In this document: piece by piece, positions 35,062 to 46,737 of the stretch | How positions within the stretch are numbered: the first letter of the stretch is position 1 | Layout of the letters: every line of letters begins with the position of its first letter | Notes under the pieces: generated by a model | Databases searched by the model: none | Seen by the model: only the letters and a program-made list of their open reading frames with translations | What the model was told of the DNA's origin: nothing | Position numbers and translations under genes: made by a program | NCBI GenBank assembly: GCA_020137815.1 | Contig: CM035350.1 | Location: 5,066,541 to 5,130,540, forward strand | DNA length: 64,000 nt | Direction: 5' to 3' | Source of the DNA: Hormiphora californensis | Taxonomy: Eukaryota; Ctenophora; Tentaculata; Cydippida; Pleurobrachiidae

Positions 35062-38000
35062 ATGTCTTCAGAGGAAAACTCAATTCTCAAAGAGGAGGTT
35101 GGAGAGCAGAGAGTGGAGAACGGGGAACGAGGGGAGTTCGGGAGACATCTAGAGGAACTAGGATATTTCGGGGGAGAGCTAGAGGAAGGAGGAAAAATAG
35201 ACTTGGTTGTGACTAACAGCCTAGCTTTTGATGACGGTAAGGACTAAAAATAGTTTGGTACTAATCAGGAACCGACCGAAATAAGTAAACAACCAATCAG
35301 AACTCGTTATTTAGGTCATGTGACTGGTTATCAGCCAATCAGGGACCAGTATTTCCTGATTCGGTCGGTTCCTGGTACTAATGTAAGGCAATACTATTTG
35401 TAAGCAAGTTCCAAGCAAATTAGACACGTTCAGGCTCATGAAAACTAAACAGCGGGGTGAGCATCAGATGTACATGTTCCCTCTCTCACCGAATCCAATG
35501 TGGTCAATGAGAAATGATACAGATGGTGTGCCGTGTGAGAATATAACAGATGGCTAAATAGGAAACCAAACACTATTCTCACGTTGTTAAACCACTGTCA
35601 AATAGCTCCACTGCCATCTTCTCACCAGAATGGCAGTGATACAATGGGGTGGCTTGTGAAGCATTAACTAGCTTGTTGTAACGATACCACGCTAGTGTGC
35701 AATGCAAAGTGCAATTTATTTCACTGCTCTCATCCCTAGATCAATGATCTCATTTCACAGATAAGAAAGGAACCCAACGCAATACTGATGATTCATTAGA
35801 TCATTCTAGTAGGTCACCCTAGTAGGTCACACATTTCGCTGATAAAACCCCTCCCTCCCTACAGACTCTGATGGTGAGGACGATAGAAGTGAGTCCATGT
35901 CCCGGTCCACACAAGGAGGTGACCGGTCCACACAAGGAGGTGACGGGAGGAAGGACTCCACAGTGGCAAATCAGCGCCATATTGGTGTTCCCACATACAA
36001 GAAGAACAGCCTCGCACAGCACCACATGCGACGCAGAATCTCCAAAACAGTCCGCCTATCAAGAAGCGAACGGCCGGAAGAGTCACCGTAAGAAGAAGCG
36101 TAACATATCCTTCATGGAGGCTGAACAGGTGGAGGGTTGTACCAAGTTGTTCCATACCAGGAGAAGAGTGATTGGGTTGAAGAACTTGTCATGACTGAGG
36201 CAAGGGCAGTGCGAGATGTAGAGAAGTTTCCTGGCACACCCTATCGTGCTATTCAAGGTTCACCACACCCTCTGGGAAGATATTGTCGAGGAGATGATCT
36301 GTAAACTGTGCACGGAGAAACCCCACCTACACCTGGACTGTTGAACAGACCATCAAGAGTGTGATTAGTAATGACGCTGATTACGTCATACCCGAGTGTA
36401 TCCAGGGAATCACCATGAACAGTCAGGGTATCCCAGTAACGGAGCAGAGTTATATCGTTGTCATGGGTGCGATGGAAACAGTGAACGAGAATCAGGTGAT
36501 AATGGCCTATATTGGAGCATCCTTTCAACTTTGGGCGGGGAGCTGAGGAGATCCGGTTTATCTGCCTTGTCCTTTGTCCAACGAAGACAAAGCAAACAAA
36601 ATCAGCGATCCAGGTAGCCAGGACTTATGCAACATTGCTGGCCGATGATAGGCTGAGACACTCCCTCCTTGAAACTCACTCATCCGAAGAGTTTGCAAGA
36701 GAGTTTGAGTTGGAGTGTAACAGAATTCATAAACAACACGAGAGGAAGGAGAAAATTGCCACCATGTCGATCAAATCTTCAATTGCAGAGGAACCAGAGA
36801 GCTGGCTTCCCTGTAAGGACCTCATCAAGGACATCAGGGAGGGGTACAAGACTTACTTCCAGGACTACATTGAGGAACTGAAGAGCACCACGAGCATACA
36901 GAAGATCATATCAACCACACTTTTCCTATACTTTTCCCTCCTACTCCCCGGGCTGGCATTCGGGGTGCTGCTCTCAAAGTCTACTGGTGACAGGGTGGAT
37001 GCTAAAAACGTGGTGGTTGCCCAGTGTTTTGGGGGTGTCATGTGGGGCCTGCTGGCCGGGCAGCCACTCGTCGTGGTGTGGACTACTATTCCCGTTATAA
37101 TATACACAAAGATCATCTACCAAATCAGTCTGAACTGGGACGAGGGAGGGGACTTCTTTTACACCTTCTACGCCATGACGGGTCTCTCTAACGCATTCTT
37201 TCTCATTGTATACGCGGTGTGTGGGGCTAGTAAAGTCATGGCCTACTGCTCTCGCTCCACAGAGGAGATTGTGGGCCTGTTTGTGTCCATTGCCTTCATG
37301 GTGGAAGCTATCAAGTACATCGTGGGCCAGTTCACTAACTACTACTGCTTCCCAGACCTCCTTAGCAATGCGACAACTCATCGAAGCGTCAGGGCCGCTT
37401 ACGATGATAGCACTGAGTATGAATGTGATCCCAACAAGCCACTTCTCTCTCTACTTCTGGTGGTCATCACGGTGTTTGTTGGTGTCCAGATCTTTAACTT
37501 CAAGTACAGCCACTACCTCAATGATGTGAAGCGGGTGATTGTCGCTGATTATGCCATTGTGGTGGCGGTTATTGCAGGCTCAGGACTGGGAACGTATGTA
37601 TTTGGGGATATCTTGTTGGCACATTTCTCGGTTAATGAGGATCGGCCTATCTTTCAGCTAGTCCAGCTGCAACAGCCCTCTGCAGGCTCAGTCATTGCTG
37701 CAATTGGGATGGGTCTAGTCATGTCCATTCTGTTCTTTATGGAAGGAAACATTGCAGAGAGTGTGGTGTCGAGTTCTTCCAACAAATTGAAGCGGCTTCC
37801 TACCTACCATCTTGACATGCTGGTTACAGGTGTTATCAACGCCATCCTCTCCATCTTCTGTCTGCCCCTTGTACACGGATCCCTGCCACACTCCCCCCTG
37901 CACGTGCGAGCCCTGGCTGACATCGAGGAGAGAGTGGAGAACGGACACCTCACGGAGAAAGTCCTGTATGTCAGGGAGACTCGGATAACTAACGTTGTGG

Positions 38001-38383
38001 CGCACATTCTAATTGGTTGTTCCATCCTCATGATCCCATACCCTCTCAATATCATACCAGTCCCAGTGCTGTATGCCCTCTTCGTGTACCTGGCCATCAC
38101 CTCCCTTGGTGAGTTCCAAATGTGGGAGCGGTTCTGTCTCATCTTCACCGAGCAGAGCTTATACCCCCACAATCACTATGTGAGGAAGGTCCCACAGAAG
38201 GTTATCCACTGCTTTACAACACTCCAAGTTATCCAGCTGGGGGCACTCTGTCTTATTTCATTTGCTGGCACCGTCAACCTCAAGATATTCTTCCCCTTTA
38301 TTATCATTATACTGATGCCAATAAGAGAGAAGATACTCCCTGCCCTCATATCCAAGAGGCATCTTTTGACATTGGACAGTTAA
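35062..38383 (+). CDS. SLC4A11-like anion/borate-type transporter, frame-disrupted N-terminus
   Basis: Plasma-membrane transporter of the SLC4 family, closest to SLC4A11 (H+/OH-, water and possibly borate transport). Exon 1 is 35062-35236 (ATG 35062, acidic Glu-rich lead); exon 2 is 35865-38383. A clean frame from about 36512 to 38383 covers the end of the cytosolic domain (EIRFICLVLCPTK, VARTYATLLADD) and the whole membrane domain: STTLFLYFSLLLPGLAFGV, GQPLVV, RSTEEIVGLF, FFMEGNIAESVV, PHSPLHVRALADIEERVENG, ETRITNVVAHILIG, YPHNHYVRKVP, and FFPFIIIILMPIREKILP. Upstream, 35865-36512 contains clear N-terminal domain homology, but it jumps frame about five times (near 36070, 36190, 36230, 36340, 36512). 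It could be an assembly artefact or a damaged 5' half. Intron 1 holds MITE copy 3. Confidence 0.85.
35266..35374 (-). mobile_element. 109-bp hAT-type MITE, copy 3
   Basis: Same family as 2589-2697 and 4926-5034, in reverse orientation. Perfect 8-bp target duplication GTACTAAT at 35258-35265 and 35375-35382. It lies 30 bp after the exon 1 donor of the SLC4A11-like gene. Confidence 0.93.
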
Positions 38384-38526
38384 ACATATGACTGATATTT
38401 GATCTTGTTTTGATGCAAGATGTAACGAAGAAGTTATTGTAACACTTGTTTATTGAGAATAGCGACCCATTTTTAAACAATATGATGACCCTTAAAAAAT
38501 AATGATATCAACTGAAACCAGACAAG

Positions 38527-38545
38527 AATAAATAATGACAATAAA
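38527..38545 (+). promoter_or_regulatory. Poly(A) signals of the SLC4A11-like gene
   Basis: Two AATAAA hexamers (38527-38532 and about 38540-38545) lie 145-165 bp after the stop codon. The spacing fits a short 3' UTR. From here to 39023 nothing else is recognised. Confidence 0.5.
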
Positions 38546-39041
38546 CCAGCAAATCGTGAGCAATAAACCAGCAAATCGTGAGTCACTGAGTCAGTTGTTG
38601 CAGGAGATCTGCCCTCCGTGGTTGTGTTTTTGAGAACTTTATGGAGTGTTTTTTACTAAGATTGCAAGAATTACCATTTGAGTTGGATACCATTAAACTT
38701 TAAAATTCAGAATTGAGCCTTTTTATTGCCTTCAATGGAGTAACAAATCACATCGTCACCACCGACAATCAACATTATCAATATATTTGATATTCAGCGT
38801 TGTAGTGCATGGTGTTTATGTGGGATAATTACAAACGTTGGGTCTGACCCAGAAAAAGTTGACAAGATTAGCATGTGAAACTTCATACTTGGACTATTCT
38901 ATACACTCATTCAAGGTTTTTATTTGGATCTTGCATACCCCAAGAAGTGTTGAATTAGTTGAATTGTTCATACTTTATTTTTTTCACGGAAACAGTGTCA
39001 AGCAAATCAAGTTTTTAGGCATCTACCTTACTTACTGTATA

Positions 39042-42012
39042 CCGTAAGTTGGGGTAACTTTGTTTTGCAGGGTAACTTTGGACACTTTCAAAATTTGGCT
39101 TTAGTCCAAAATTACCAACAGATAACGAGAGATTTGGAAAAATTTTCGGGTGTACAAGTAACTGACCCACAAATGTCTAACTAACGGTACAATTATTTTT
39201 TCCAAGTCTATGCTAATTAGCTCCTAATTAGGGTCAAACATAATTGATGTCAAAATCGCTAAAAATGTTCAAATCAAAATGGGTACCATAGATCTGACCG
39301 GGCAAATAATCGAATCAAGTTTGCTCCATAGAGTGGAAGGGTTTCGATCAAATAATTCGGGGCACCATTTTTCAAATCCGACCAATTACTTTAATTGAGA
39401 CTAATTGGGGTGGCTAATGTTACCCCACCATATTTTGAATTTTGGGGTAACTTTGGACGGGGTGCCAAAGTTACCCCATACTACATGTTTTGAACTTTTG
39501 ATGTCTGCAGAGTTGCCTTAAACCCTCTCTGACTTGTTTAGAACCATCTGACCAAGATTTAGCCCGATCCATGCCCATTTTCATCGATCTATTCTCTAAA
39601 GGTAGTAAAAAACAGAATTATTTCTACTTTATCGACCTAAATCATCCGACCTGAAACGGGGGGGGGGTCTCATGTTGGTTTTGTTGTTTTTGTTGTTTTT
39701 GTTGGTACACGAATTATGTACTAACAAACCACATATAGGTATACTACCAACAAACACCAACAAAACCAACAAAACCAACAAAAGTTAGTTTTGTTAGTTT
39801 TGTTTGTTAGTTTTGTTGGTTTTGTTAGTACTAACAAAACTAACAAAATTAACAAAACTAACAGAACATTTTGTTGGTTTTGTTTGTTAGTTTTGTTGGT
39901 TTTGTTAGTACTAACAAAAACTAACAAAACATTTTGTTAGTTTTGTTTGTTAGTTTTGTTTGTTAGTTTTGTTGAGATTTGTTAATGTTAAACTTAAAGT
40001 TTTGTTGACTCAACAAAACAACTAATCTCAACAAACTAACAAACCTCAACAAAACAACAAATCTCAACAAACTAACAAATCTCAACACAACCAACAAATC
40101 TCGACACAACCAACAAATCTCAACAAAACAACCAATCTCAACAAACTAACATATCTCAACAAAACAAAAAATCTCAACAAACTAACAAATCTCAACTCAA
40201 CCAAAAAATTTCAACAAAACAACAAATTTTAACAAAACAACAAATCTCAACAAACTAACAAATCTCGACACAACCAACAAATCTCAACAAAACAACCAAT
40301 CTCAACAAACTAACAAATCTCAACACAACCAACAAATCTCAACACAACTTAACCAACAAATCTCAACAAACCAAAAAATCTCAACAAACTAACAAATCTC
40401 GACACAAGTCACAACCAACAAATCTCAACAAACTGACAACTCTCAACTCAACCAACAAATCTCAACAAAACAACAAATCTCAACATACTAACAAATCTCA
40501 ACAAAACTTCATTGAGATTTGTTGTTTTGTTGAGATTTGTTGTTTTGTTGATATTTGTTGGTTGAGTTGAGATTTGTTAGTATGTTGAGATTTGTTGAGA
40601 TTTGTTGTTTTGTTGATATTAGTTGGTTGAGTTGAGATTTGTTGTTTTGTTGAGATTTGTTGGTTGTGACTTGTGTCGAGATTTGTTAGTTTGTTGAGAT
40701 TTTTTGGTTTGTTGAGATTTGTTGGTTAAGTTGTGTTAAGATTTGTTAGTTTGTTGAGATTTGTTGTTTTGTTGAGATTTGTTGGTTGTGTTGAGATTTG
40801 TTAGTTTGTTGAGATTTGTTGTTTTGTTGAGATTTGTTGTTTTGTTGAGATTTGTTAGTTTGTTGAGATTTGTTATTTTGTTGAGATTTGTTGTTTTGTT
40901 GAGATTTGTTGGTTGTGTTGAGATTTGTTAGTTTGTTGAGATTTGTTGGTTGTGTTGTGATTTGTTAGTCCTTTGTTATAATATTATTTTTGTTAGTCAC
41001 AAACAAAACAACTAAGCCAACTAACAAAACCAACAAAATTCACCAACAAAGCCAATAAAACCAACAAAATTAACAAACAAAACCAAGAAACTAACAAAAC
41101 CAACAAAACCAACAAAAAAAAACTAACAAACAAAACCAACAAAATCAACAAACAAAACAAACAAAATCAACAAACAAACAAAACCAACAAACAAAATTTT
41201 TGTTATGTTTGTTTTGTTTGTTGGTGCCAAAAAAACGTCCATACTACCAACAACCAACATGAGACCCCCCCCCCCCCCCCTGAAACCCATCAAACTTCAA
41301 TAATTTGGGGTCCCTCATCCATTCTGTAGCTTGGTAGATGGTATTGACCCTCTAGGCGAGTCTATTAGTTCTTGTGGACATTCTATCCAGGAACACAGAC
41401 ACCAAAACTCCTTTATTTAGCCAGTACCCATAAGTGTCCGGCCACTTCCTGGCGGTCCAATTCAGTAAAAAGAACTAATACTGCCGCCTAGGGGGCCAAT
41501 ACCACCTACCAAGCTAGAGGGTGGATGAGGGACCCCAAATTATTGAAGTTTGATGTGTTTTAGGACGGTTGTTTGTGATTTAGCTCCAATAAATAGACCA
41601 AATCCTCGTTTATTCACTACATTTAGCGAGTAGATGGTTGAAAACGGGTGTGGATTGGGCTGAATCTTGGTCATATGGTCCTAAACAAGTCAGAGAGGGT
41701 CTAAGGCAACTCTACAAACGCTCATATCGAAAACCTCAACATTTTACGTTCATTTATTTATCATTGCAAAATGTGTCCAAAGTTACCCCACCCTCATTCC
41801 AAAGTTACCCCATGCCCTAAAACCCCACTTACACTAAAATACGTGTTAATTAATCTAATTAAATGAGACGGGACCAAAAATTTCACTAGTTATATCTGGT
41901 GTACTGGGTCTGGAACGGGATTATTTGGTTCAAAAATTTTCGAGTGTGGTTCTGGCAAGGAGTTATTTTAGGAGAATGCTAAAAAGTGGTACAAAGTTAC
42001 CCCAACTTACGG
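39042..42012. mobile_element. TA-target element inserted in the left end of the nest
   Basis: Terminal inverted repeats CCGTAAGTTGGGGTAACTTT and its inverse, flanked by TA (39040-39041, 42013-42014). GGGGTAACTTTGG motifs recur just inside both ends. An internal palindrome near 41310-41560 (GGGTCCCTCATCC... inverse) adds a hairpin. It hosts the G/C-run element at 39658-41279. No transposase was recognised. Confidence 0.8.
39658..41279. mobile_element. Low-complexity fold-back element with G-run ends
   Basis: Ends GGGGGGGGGTCTCATGTTGG / CCAACATGAGACCCCCC, flanked by the direct repeat CTGAAAC (39651-39657 and 41280-41286; 8 bp if one C is shared). The interior is almost entirely AACAAATCTCAAC-type units in one direction (about 40010-40505) and their inverse (40510-40975), framed by TTGTTGGTTTTG/CAACCAACAAAAC blocks. 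Arms of about 500 bp with one strand nearly free of G. Confidence 0.8.
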
Positions 42013-42341
42013 TATTAGCCAACCTAAAATTAAGAATATGGCCAAAAAATATTCTTAATTTTGTTATTCTTAATTTTAGAGTTCCTTATTTTTCTACAAT
42101 CTGATGAGGGAATGCGTATCATGGAGAGTGGCTAGAGAGCATCTGGCATCATTGATGCGTTGAAGAGTGCACGTAGTGACAGTGTTGTAAATGATTTAGT
42201 TGACCCCTTTGCTCCAATGACAATTTGAAACAAGTATGGATTGTGTTTTAGCTGATTTTAGCCCTTTTATCCAAATTTTGATTCTTCGCTAGAAAATTTA
42301 TTCTTAATTTTGTTATTCTTAATTTTAGAAGCGTTAATTAA

Positions 42342-44778
42342 GGCCAGAGGGGGGGTCGGGGGGTCTAAAAAGTCACTTTCGGGGTTTGGTCCGGCTCGAA
42401 GAGCCGGACCAGATGAAATAGTTGGAATCGTTTTAGCGCGCACCGTTAAGGAGAAAATTGAGGTTAACTTTTCGCCCAAAATGAATGTAAACCTCAAAAA
42501 ACTTGTATTTATGTCACATACACAGATGAAAATGGTACCAATCGATAGATCTTATCGAGGAGACCAAGTGTTCAAAGTTTCAGAGCTTTAAGCCATATAG
42601 TTGTTAAGATATTTGAGGTTAACATATCTCCCAAAAACTAACCTTTTGTTGAATATTTCAGAACATTTTTTTCACTTTCTGCACCACTTCCTGAAGAGAC
42701 GGCTAGGACCTGGGCCTTGAAACTTCGCAGTTATGATTCTGAGATGGTGAACTAAAAATCTGGGGCAGGTGAGTAGAACTTCGCTCCTAATAAAAGGCTG
42801 CAATAAAAGGCTGCAATAAAAGGCTGCAATAAAAGGCTGCAATAAAAGGCTGCAATAAAAGGCTGCAATAAAAGGCTGCAGTGGATCACGTATCCAATTA
42901 GACTAAAGCGGGAGATAGACCGAATCGTCCTCCCCTAGTAGTATTTCGTTTCACGTATCGGTCTCTACCATAGGCGGTAGAGAGGCCGGATCACCTGCCC
43001 CTAATTATAGTGATTCGTGTCATGTATCCAGCTAAACCATAGGCGGTAGATAGACGGAGGAAGAGGTGAGAGTGAGAGATCTGAATCATGGACGACTAAT
43101 CAAGTGTGGTATCACGTATCATGATATCCTCTAATGAAAGGTGGCAACCTACTTATAATTTGACCTAATCGGTCCCGATACGTGATTACTGATTTTCTAC
43201 CCGGTAGAATCTACCGCTTATATTCGCCAATATTGTATTGATCCACGATTCAGTAGAGCGGAATCACACACTATACTATGATAGGTGAGCCAAGTGGTTG
43301 GGTGGTTCACCTGTCATTGTGCTACACGCTCAATCAATGGATCTACCCTACCTCATTAGACCAACACTCTCAGTAGTTGCTGACTACGTCTACTGACCCT
43401 CTGGATCAGCTGTATGGGGCTGATGGCACCGTCCGTGGTAGAGACATGTTGAGGGGGTGATCCCTGTAGTGATCTCACGTGGTTCGAAGTTTGGTCAGGC
43501 ATAGAGAACTCAGGATGTTACAAAGGTGAACACATTTCAAAATCAAAACAGACGTTAAATAGCCCTCATCAGTACCCTGATCACTGATCACAACAGGCCG
43601 GATCACCCCCTCAATATACCTCTACTGAATCGTGGATCGATACGGAAAGACTAAGGGAGTATATTATATAGTGGTAGAGAATCACGTATCGGGACCAATG
43701 AGGTTTCATTGTCAATTGGTAACCGCTTTTCATTAGAGGATACCATGGTACGTGATACCATACTCCTTTAATTGCCCATGACTCTGATGTTTCACTCTCT
43801 CAGTTCTCACTCCCTCTCTATCTCGGTATCTTTATCGCCTATGGTCTAGTTGGATACGTGACACGAATCACTCATGTTAGGGGAGGGGAATTCGGTCTCT
43901 CTTCCGCCTATGATTTAGTTGGATACATGACACGAATCACTATGATTAGGGGATAGGAGGTGATTCGGTCTCTCTACCGCCTTTGGTATAGACCGATACG
44001 TAAGACGAAACACTACTAGGGGAGGACGAATTGGTGTATTTACCGCTTTAGTCTATTTGGATCCATTGCAGCCTTTTATTGCAGCCTTTTATTGCAGCCT
44101 TTTATTGCAGCCTTTTAATGCAGCCTTTTATTGCAGCCTTTTATTGCAGCCTTTTTTTGCAGCCTTTTATTGCAGCCTTTTATTGGGAGCGAAGTTCTAC
44201 TCACCTGCCAAATCTGGTGTAGCGATTTTTGATTTAGGCCCTAGTTCCTGAAATATTGAGGTTAACGTTTCAAAAATCAAGCTTTTTAAAATGTTAACCT
44301 CAATATTTCAGGAACTAGGGCTTAAATCAAAAATCGCTACACCAGATTTTTAGTTCACCATCTCAGGATCATAACTGCCAAGTTTCAAGGCCCAGGTCCT
44401 AGCCGTCTCTTCAGGAAGTGGTGCAGAAAGTGAAATTGTGGACCTAAAGTTATCCAACAAAAGGTTGTTTTTTGGGAGATCTGTTAACCTCAAATATCTG
44501 AACAACTATATGGCTTAGACCTCTGAAACTTTGAATACTTGGTCTCCTTGATAAGATCTATCGATTGGTACCATTTTCATCTGTGTAGGTGACATAAATA
44601 CACGCTTTTTTGAGGTTTACATTCATTTTGGGCGAAAAGTTAACCTCAAAAAACAGGGCCTCCTGATACACTTGGTGCACAGCTACCCTATCCAAAACTT
44701 TCCTACCTCCGAGTTACATCACATATGTAAACCTCAGAAAAGTGCATTTTTTGACCCTCGGACCCCCCCCCTCTGGCC
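42342..44778. mobile_element. TTAA-target (piggyBac/Kolobok-type) palindromic element
   Basis: Ends GGCCAGAGGGGGGG / CCCCCCCTCTGGCC are flanked by TTAA on both sides (42338-42341, 44779-44782). The arms match each other for several hundred bp (GAGGTTAACTTTTCGCCCAA near 42460 against the inverse near 44630; GAAGAGACGGCTAGGACCTG near 42695 against the inverse near 44395). The 1446-bp element at 42764-44209 is inserted in its middle; without it the body is about 980 bp. Confidence 0.8.
42764..44209. mobile_element. 1446-bp element with 8-bp target duplication and subterminal AATAAAAGGCTGC arrays
   Basis: Terminal repeats GGCAGGTGAGTAGAACTTCG and inverse, with a perfect 8-bp duplication AAATCTGG (42756-42763, 44210-44217), as in hAT or P elements. 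Directly inside each end is a tandem array of the 13-mer AATAAAAGGCTGC (about 7 copies left, 10 right). The rest is a long imperfect palindrome with no gene. A second copy of its left arm lies at 61977-62584. Confidence 0.88.
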
Positions 44779-45464
44779 TTAACGGTTGGCTAATATACAG
44801 TAAGTAAGGTAATTTCTAAACTCTAAAGTACTCAGTAGTCAGTACCCGAAGGAATAAATTTTATTTTATAATGTAGATTCGTCAATTTGGTTCACATGTC
44901 ATACACATTCCTTTGCATGCCGGTCAACCTCCGGATCGGATCACATTAGAGGTTCTGATTCCACTCACCCAAGGATCTGATAACAACTGCCCCCTGTCAC
45001 ACAGAGGTAGATAGATCAGATCACATGAGTCATGACCTGATGGAGAGGGGGAGAGAGACCATAGACAGAGAGTAGAGATAGCAAGGCCTACGGGGACAGG
45101 GAATGAAGTTTTCTCTAGATTTGCGATTGGTACGATCGCCCCAGTTTCTAGTTTAGACAATTTCGTTATCAATTCTAAAGTTTCATGATGATCGGAGATA
45201 TTGTTCGGACCTAACTTCAGTCTCCAAATTCCAAAAAAACTGGCTGGAAAGGCTAAAAATGGCTCAAAAATGGCTCAAAAACGGCAAAAATCGAGAAAAA
45301 AAAATTAAAAAAGAAAAAATTTCATCGACAGATTTCGTGTTCGATCCGAGGAGGCAGGCGCGTTCAAAATGCAGCGGAGAAATTAAAATATTCGCCGCCG
45401 CTCGTCTAAAGCGGCGCGGCGCGTACCGTTGCAATTTAATTGCGTGTTTTTAACCCTTTGAGGA

Positions 45465-45711
45465 GGCCAGCGTTAAAATCTGGGTGTTTGGTGAGTGCTG
45501 ACAAACGGTTTTTTAGGGTTAGGGCTAAAGTGGGGTTAGGGTTAGGGCTGGGGTTTAGGTTGGGGTTAGGCCTTGACATTTCCTACCAGATAAACTTTGA
45601 ATTAGCCAAAACGGTTGAGTGGTTTGGCGGTTAGAGCCATTTTAGTGAATCAACTTTTTTGGCAGCGCGCACCTGTAAATAGGCCACCAAACACCCAGAT
45701 CGTAACGGCGC
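45465..45711. mobile_element. Small Mutator-like MITE with telomere-like repeats
   Basis: Imperfect terminal repeats GGCCAGCGTTAAAATCTGGGTGTTTGG and its inverse, with an 11-bp direct duplication CCCTTTGAGGA on both sides (45454-45464, 45712-45722). Duplications of 9-11 bp are typical of Mutator-like elements. The interior holds degenerate GGGTTAGGG repeats at about 45515-45570. Confidence 0.7.
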
Positions 45712-46481
45712 CCCTTTGAGGACCACAGGCCATATTTTTTTTATGACTGACTAAAGACTGATTTCTCAGCTTCAGGATTAACTTTTGAGCCCAAACTAAA
45801 GCCTAAATCATAGTTTAGACATTTCTCTACCTAAAAATCCAAGTTTAATGCGCAATCATTGATGTTAAGGCTTAGATAATTGGGTCCAAATGATGTTCAT
45901 TTTGGTCATTTTTTAACTTTTGATGCCATTTCTAAATAAAACGCCTCCTACGAATTTTCTATAATTTTAAACACTTTAGAAGAAGACCAACTAGAACTGC
46001 AAGAAAAAAACCGCATCAAAAAATATTAAAAATTGACTGAGCTATAGCGATTTCAAAAATTGGGTCATATATGACCCAGTGGTACTTATATGGTACAAAA
46101 AGGTTAGAGACGTCCTGTGTGAGCTATACTGTTATCAGGGACATAAAAACCGGCTCATTGGTGTACTAGAGACATGACTAAACTGTTACAACCGGAATAT
46201 TACGTCTCAGACGGTTTTTTACCTGATTTGGGTCATATATGACCCAGTGGGCCGTTTGGGAAAATTTCAATGATATTGCCGAAAACTAATGAGTTTCGCT
46301 ATTTCAACACAAAATAAGCATTTGAAAGTTATTAATATGCTATATAATGATTGTTTAACCATTCAAATTAGATATTATGGGAATATTTACTAGATTTGGG
46401 TCATAAATGACCCAGTGGGTCGTATAGGAAAAAATCATACTTCGGATTCAAAAACTCAAATTTCAGTCTTTATTTGATGTA

Positions 46482-46625
46482 CAGTCGGACCCCGATTTAG
46501 GGCCCCCCGATTTAGTGGCACCCCGATTTAGGGACAGGATTTTTTTTTCCCCGATATAGTGGACACCCCGATTTAGTGGACAAGAGCCTTTCCCCCGAGG
46601 GTGTCCCTAAATCGGGGTCCGACTG
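46482..46625. mobile_element. 144-bp pogo/Tigger-type MITE
   Basis: Terminal repeats CAGTCGGACCCCGATTTAG and inverse, flanked by TA (46480-46481, 46626-46627). Internal CCCCGATTTAGTGG repeats. The opposite arm of the host palindrome shows the empty site with a single TA (GGTTGTACATCAAATA at about 48171-48186). Confidence 0.9.
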
Positions 46626-46737
46626 TACAACCAATTACTCGTATCAATAAAAATCCAATCAATAATAGTCCAATCATTCTAACTGATGGTGATGATAAAA
46701 ACAGTTTCGCTTTTGAGTCAGACAGAACCCCCTCCCT

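Larger units (their letters stand above)
39024..44811. mobile_element. Outermost inverted-repeat element of the transposon nest
   Basis: The right end GGTTGGCTAATATACAGTAAGTAAGGTA (44784-44811) is the exact inverse of a left end that is split by an insertion: TACCTTACTTACTGTATA (39024-39041) plus TTAGCCAACC (42015-42024). Removing the 39042-42012 insertion and one TA copy restores the left repeat. No target duplication or coding capacity was recognised for this outermost element, so its class is open. Confidence 0.65.
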
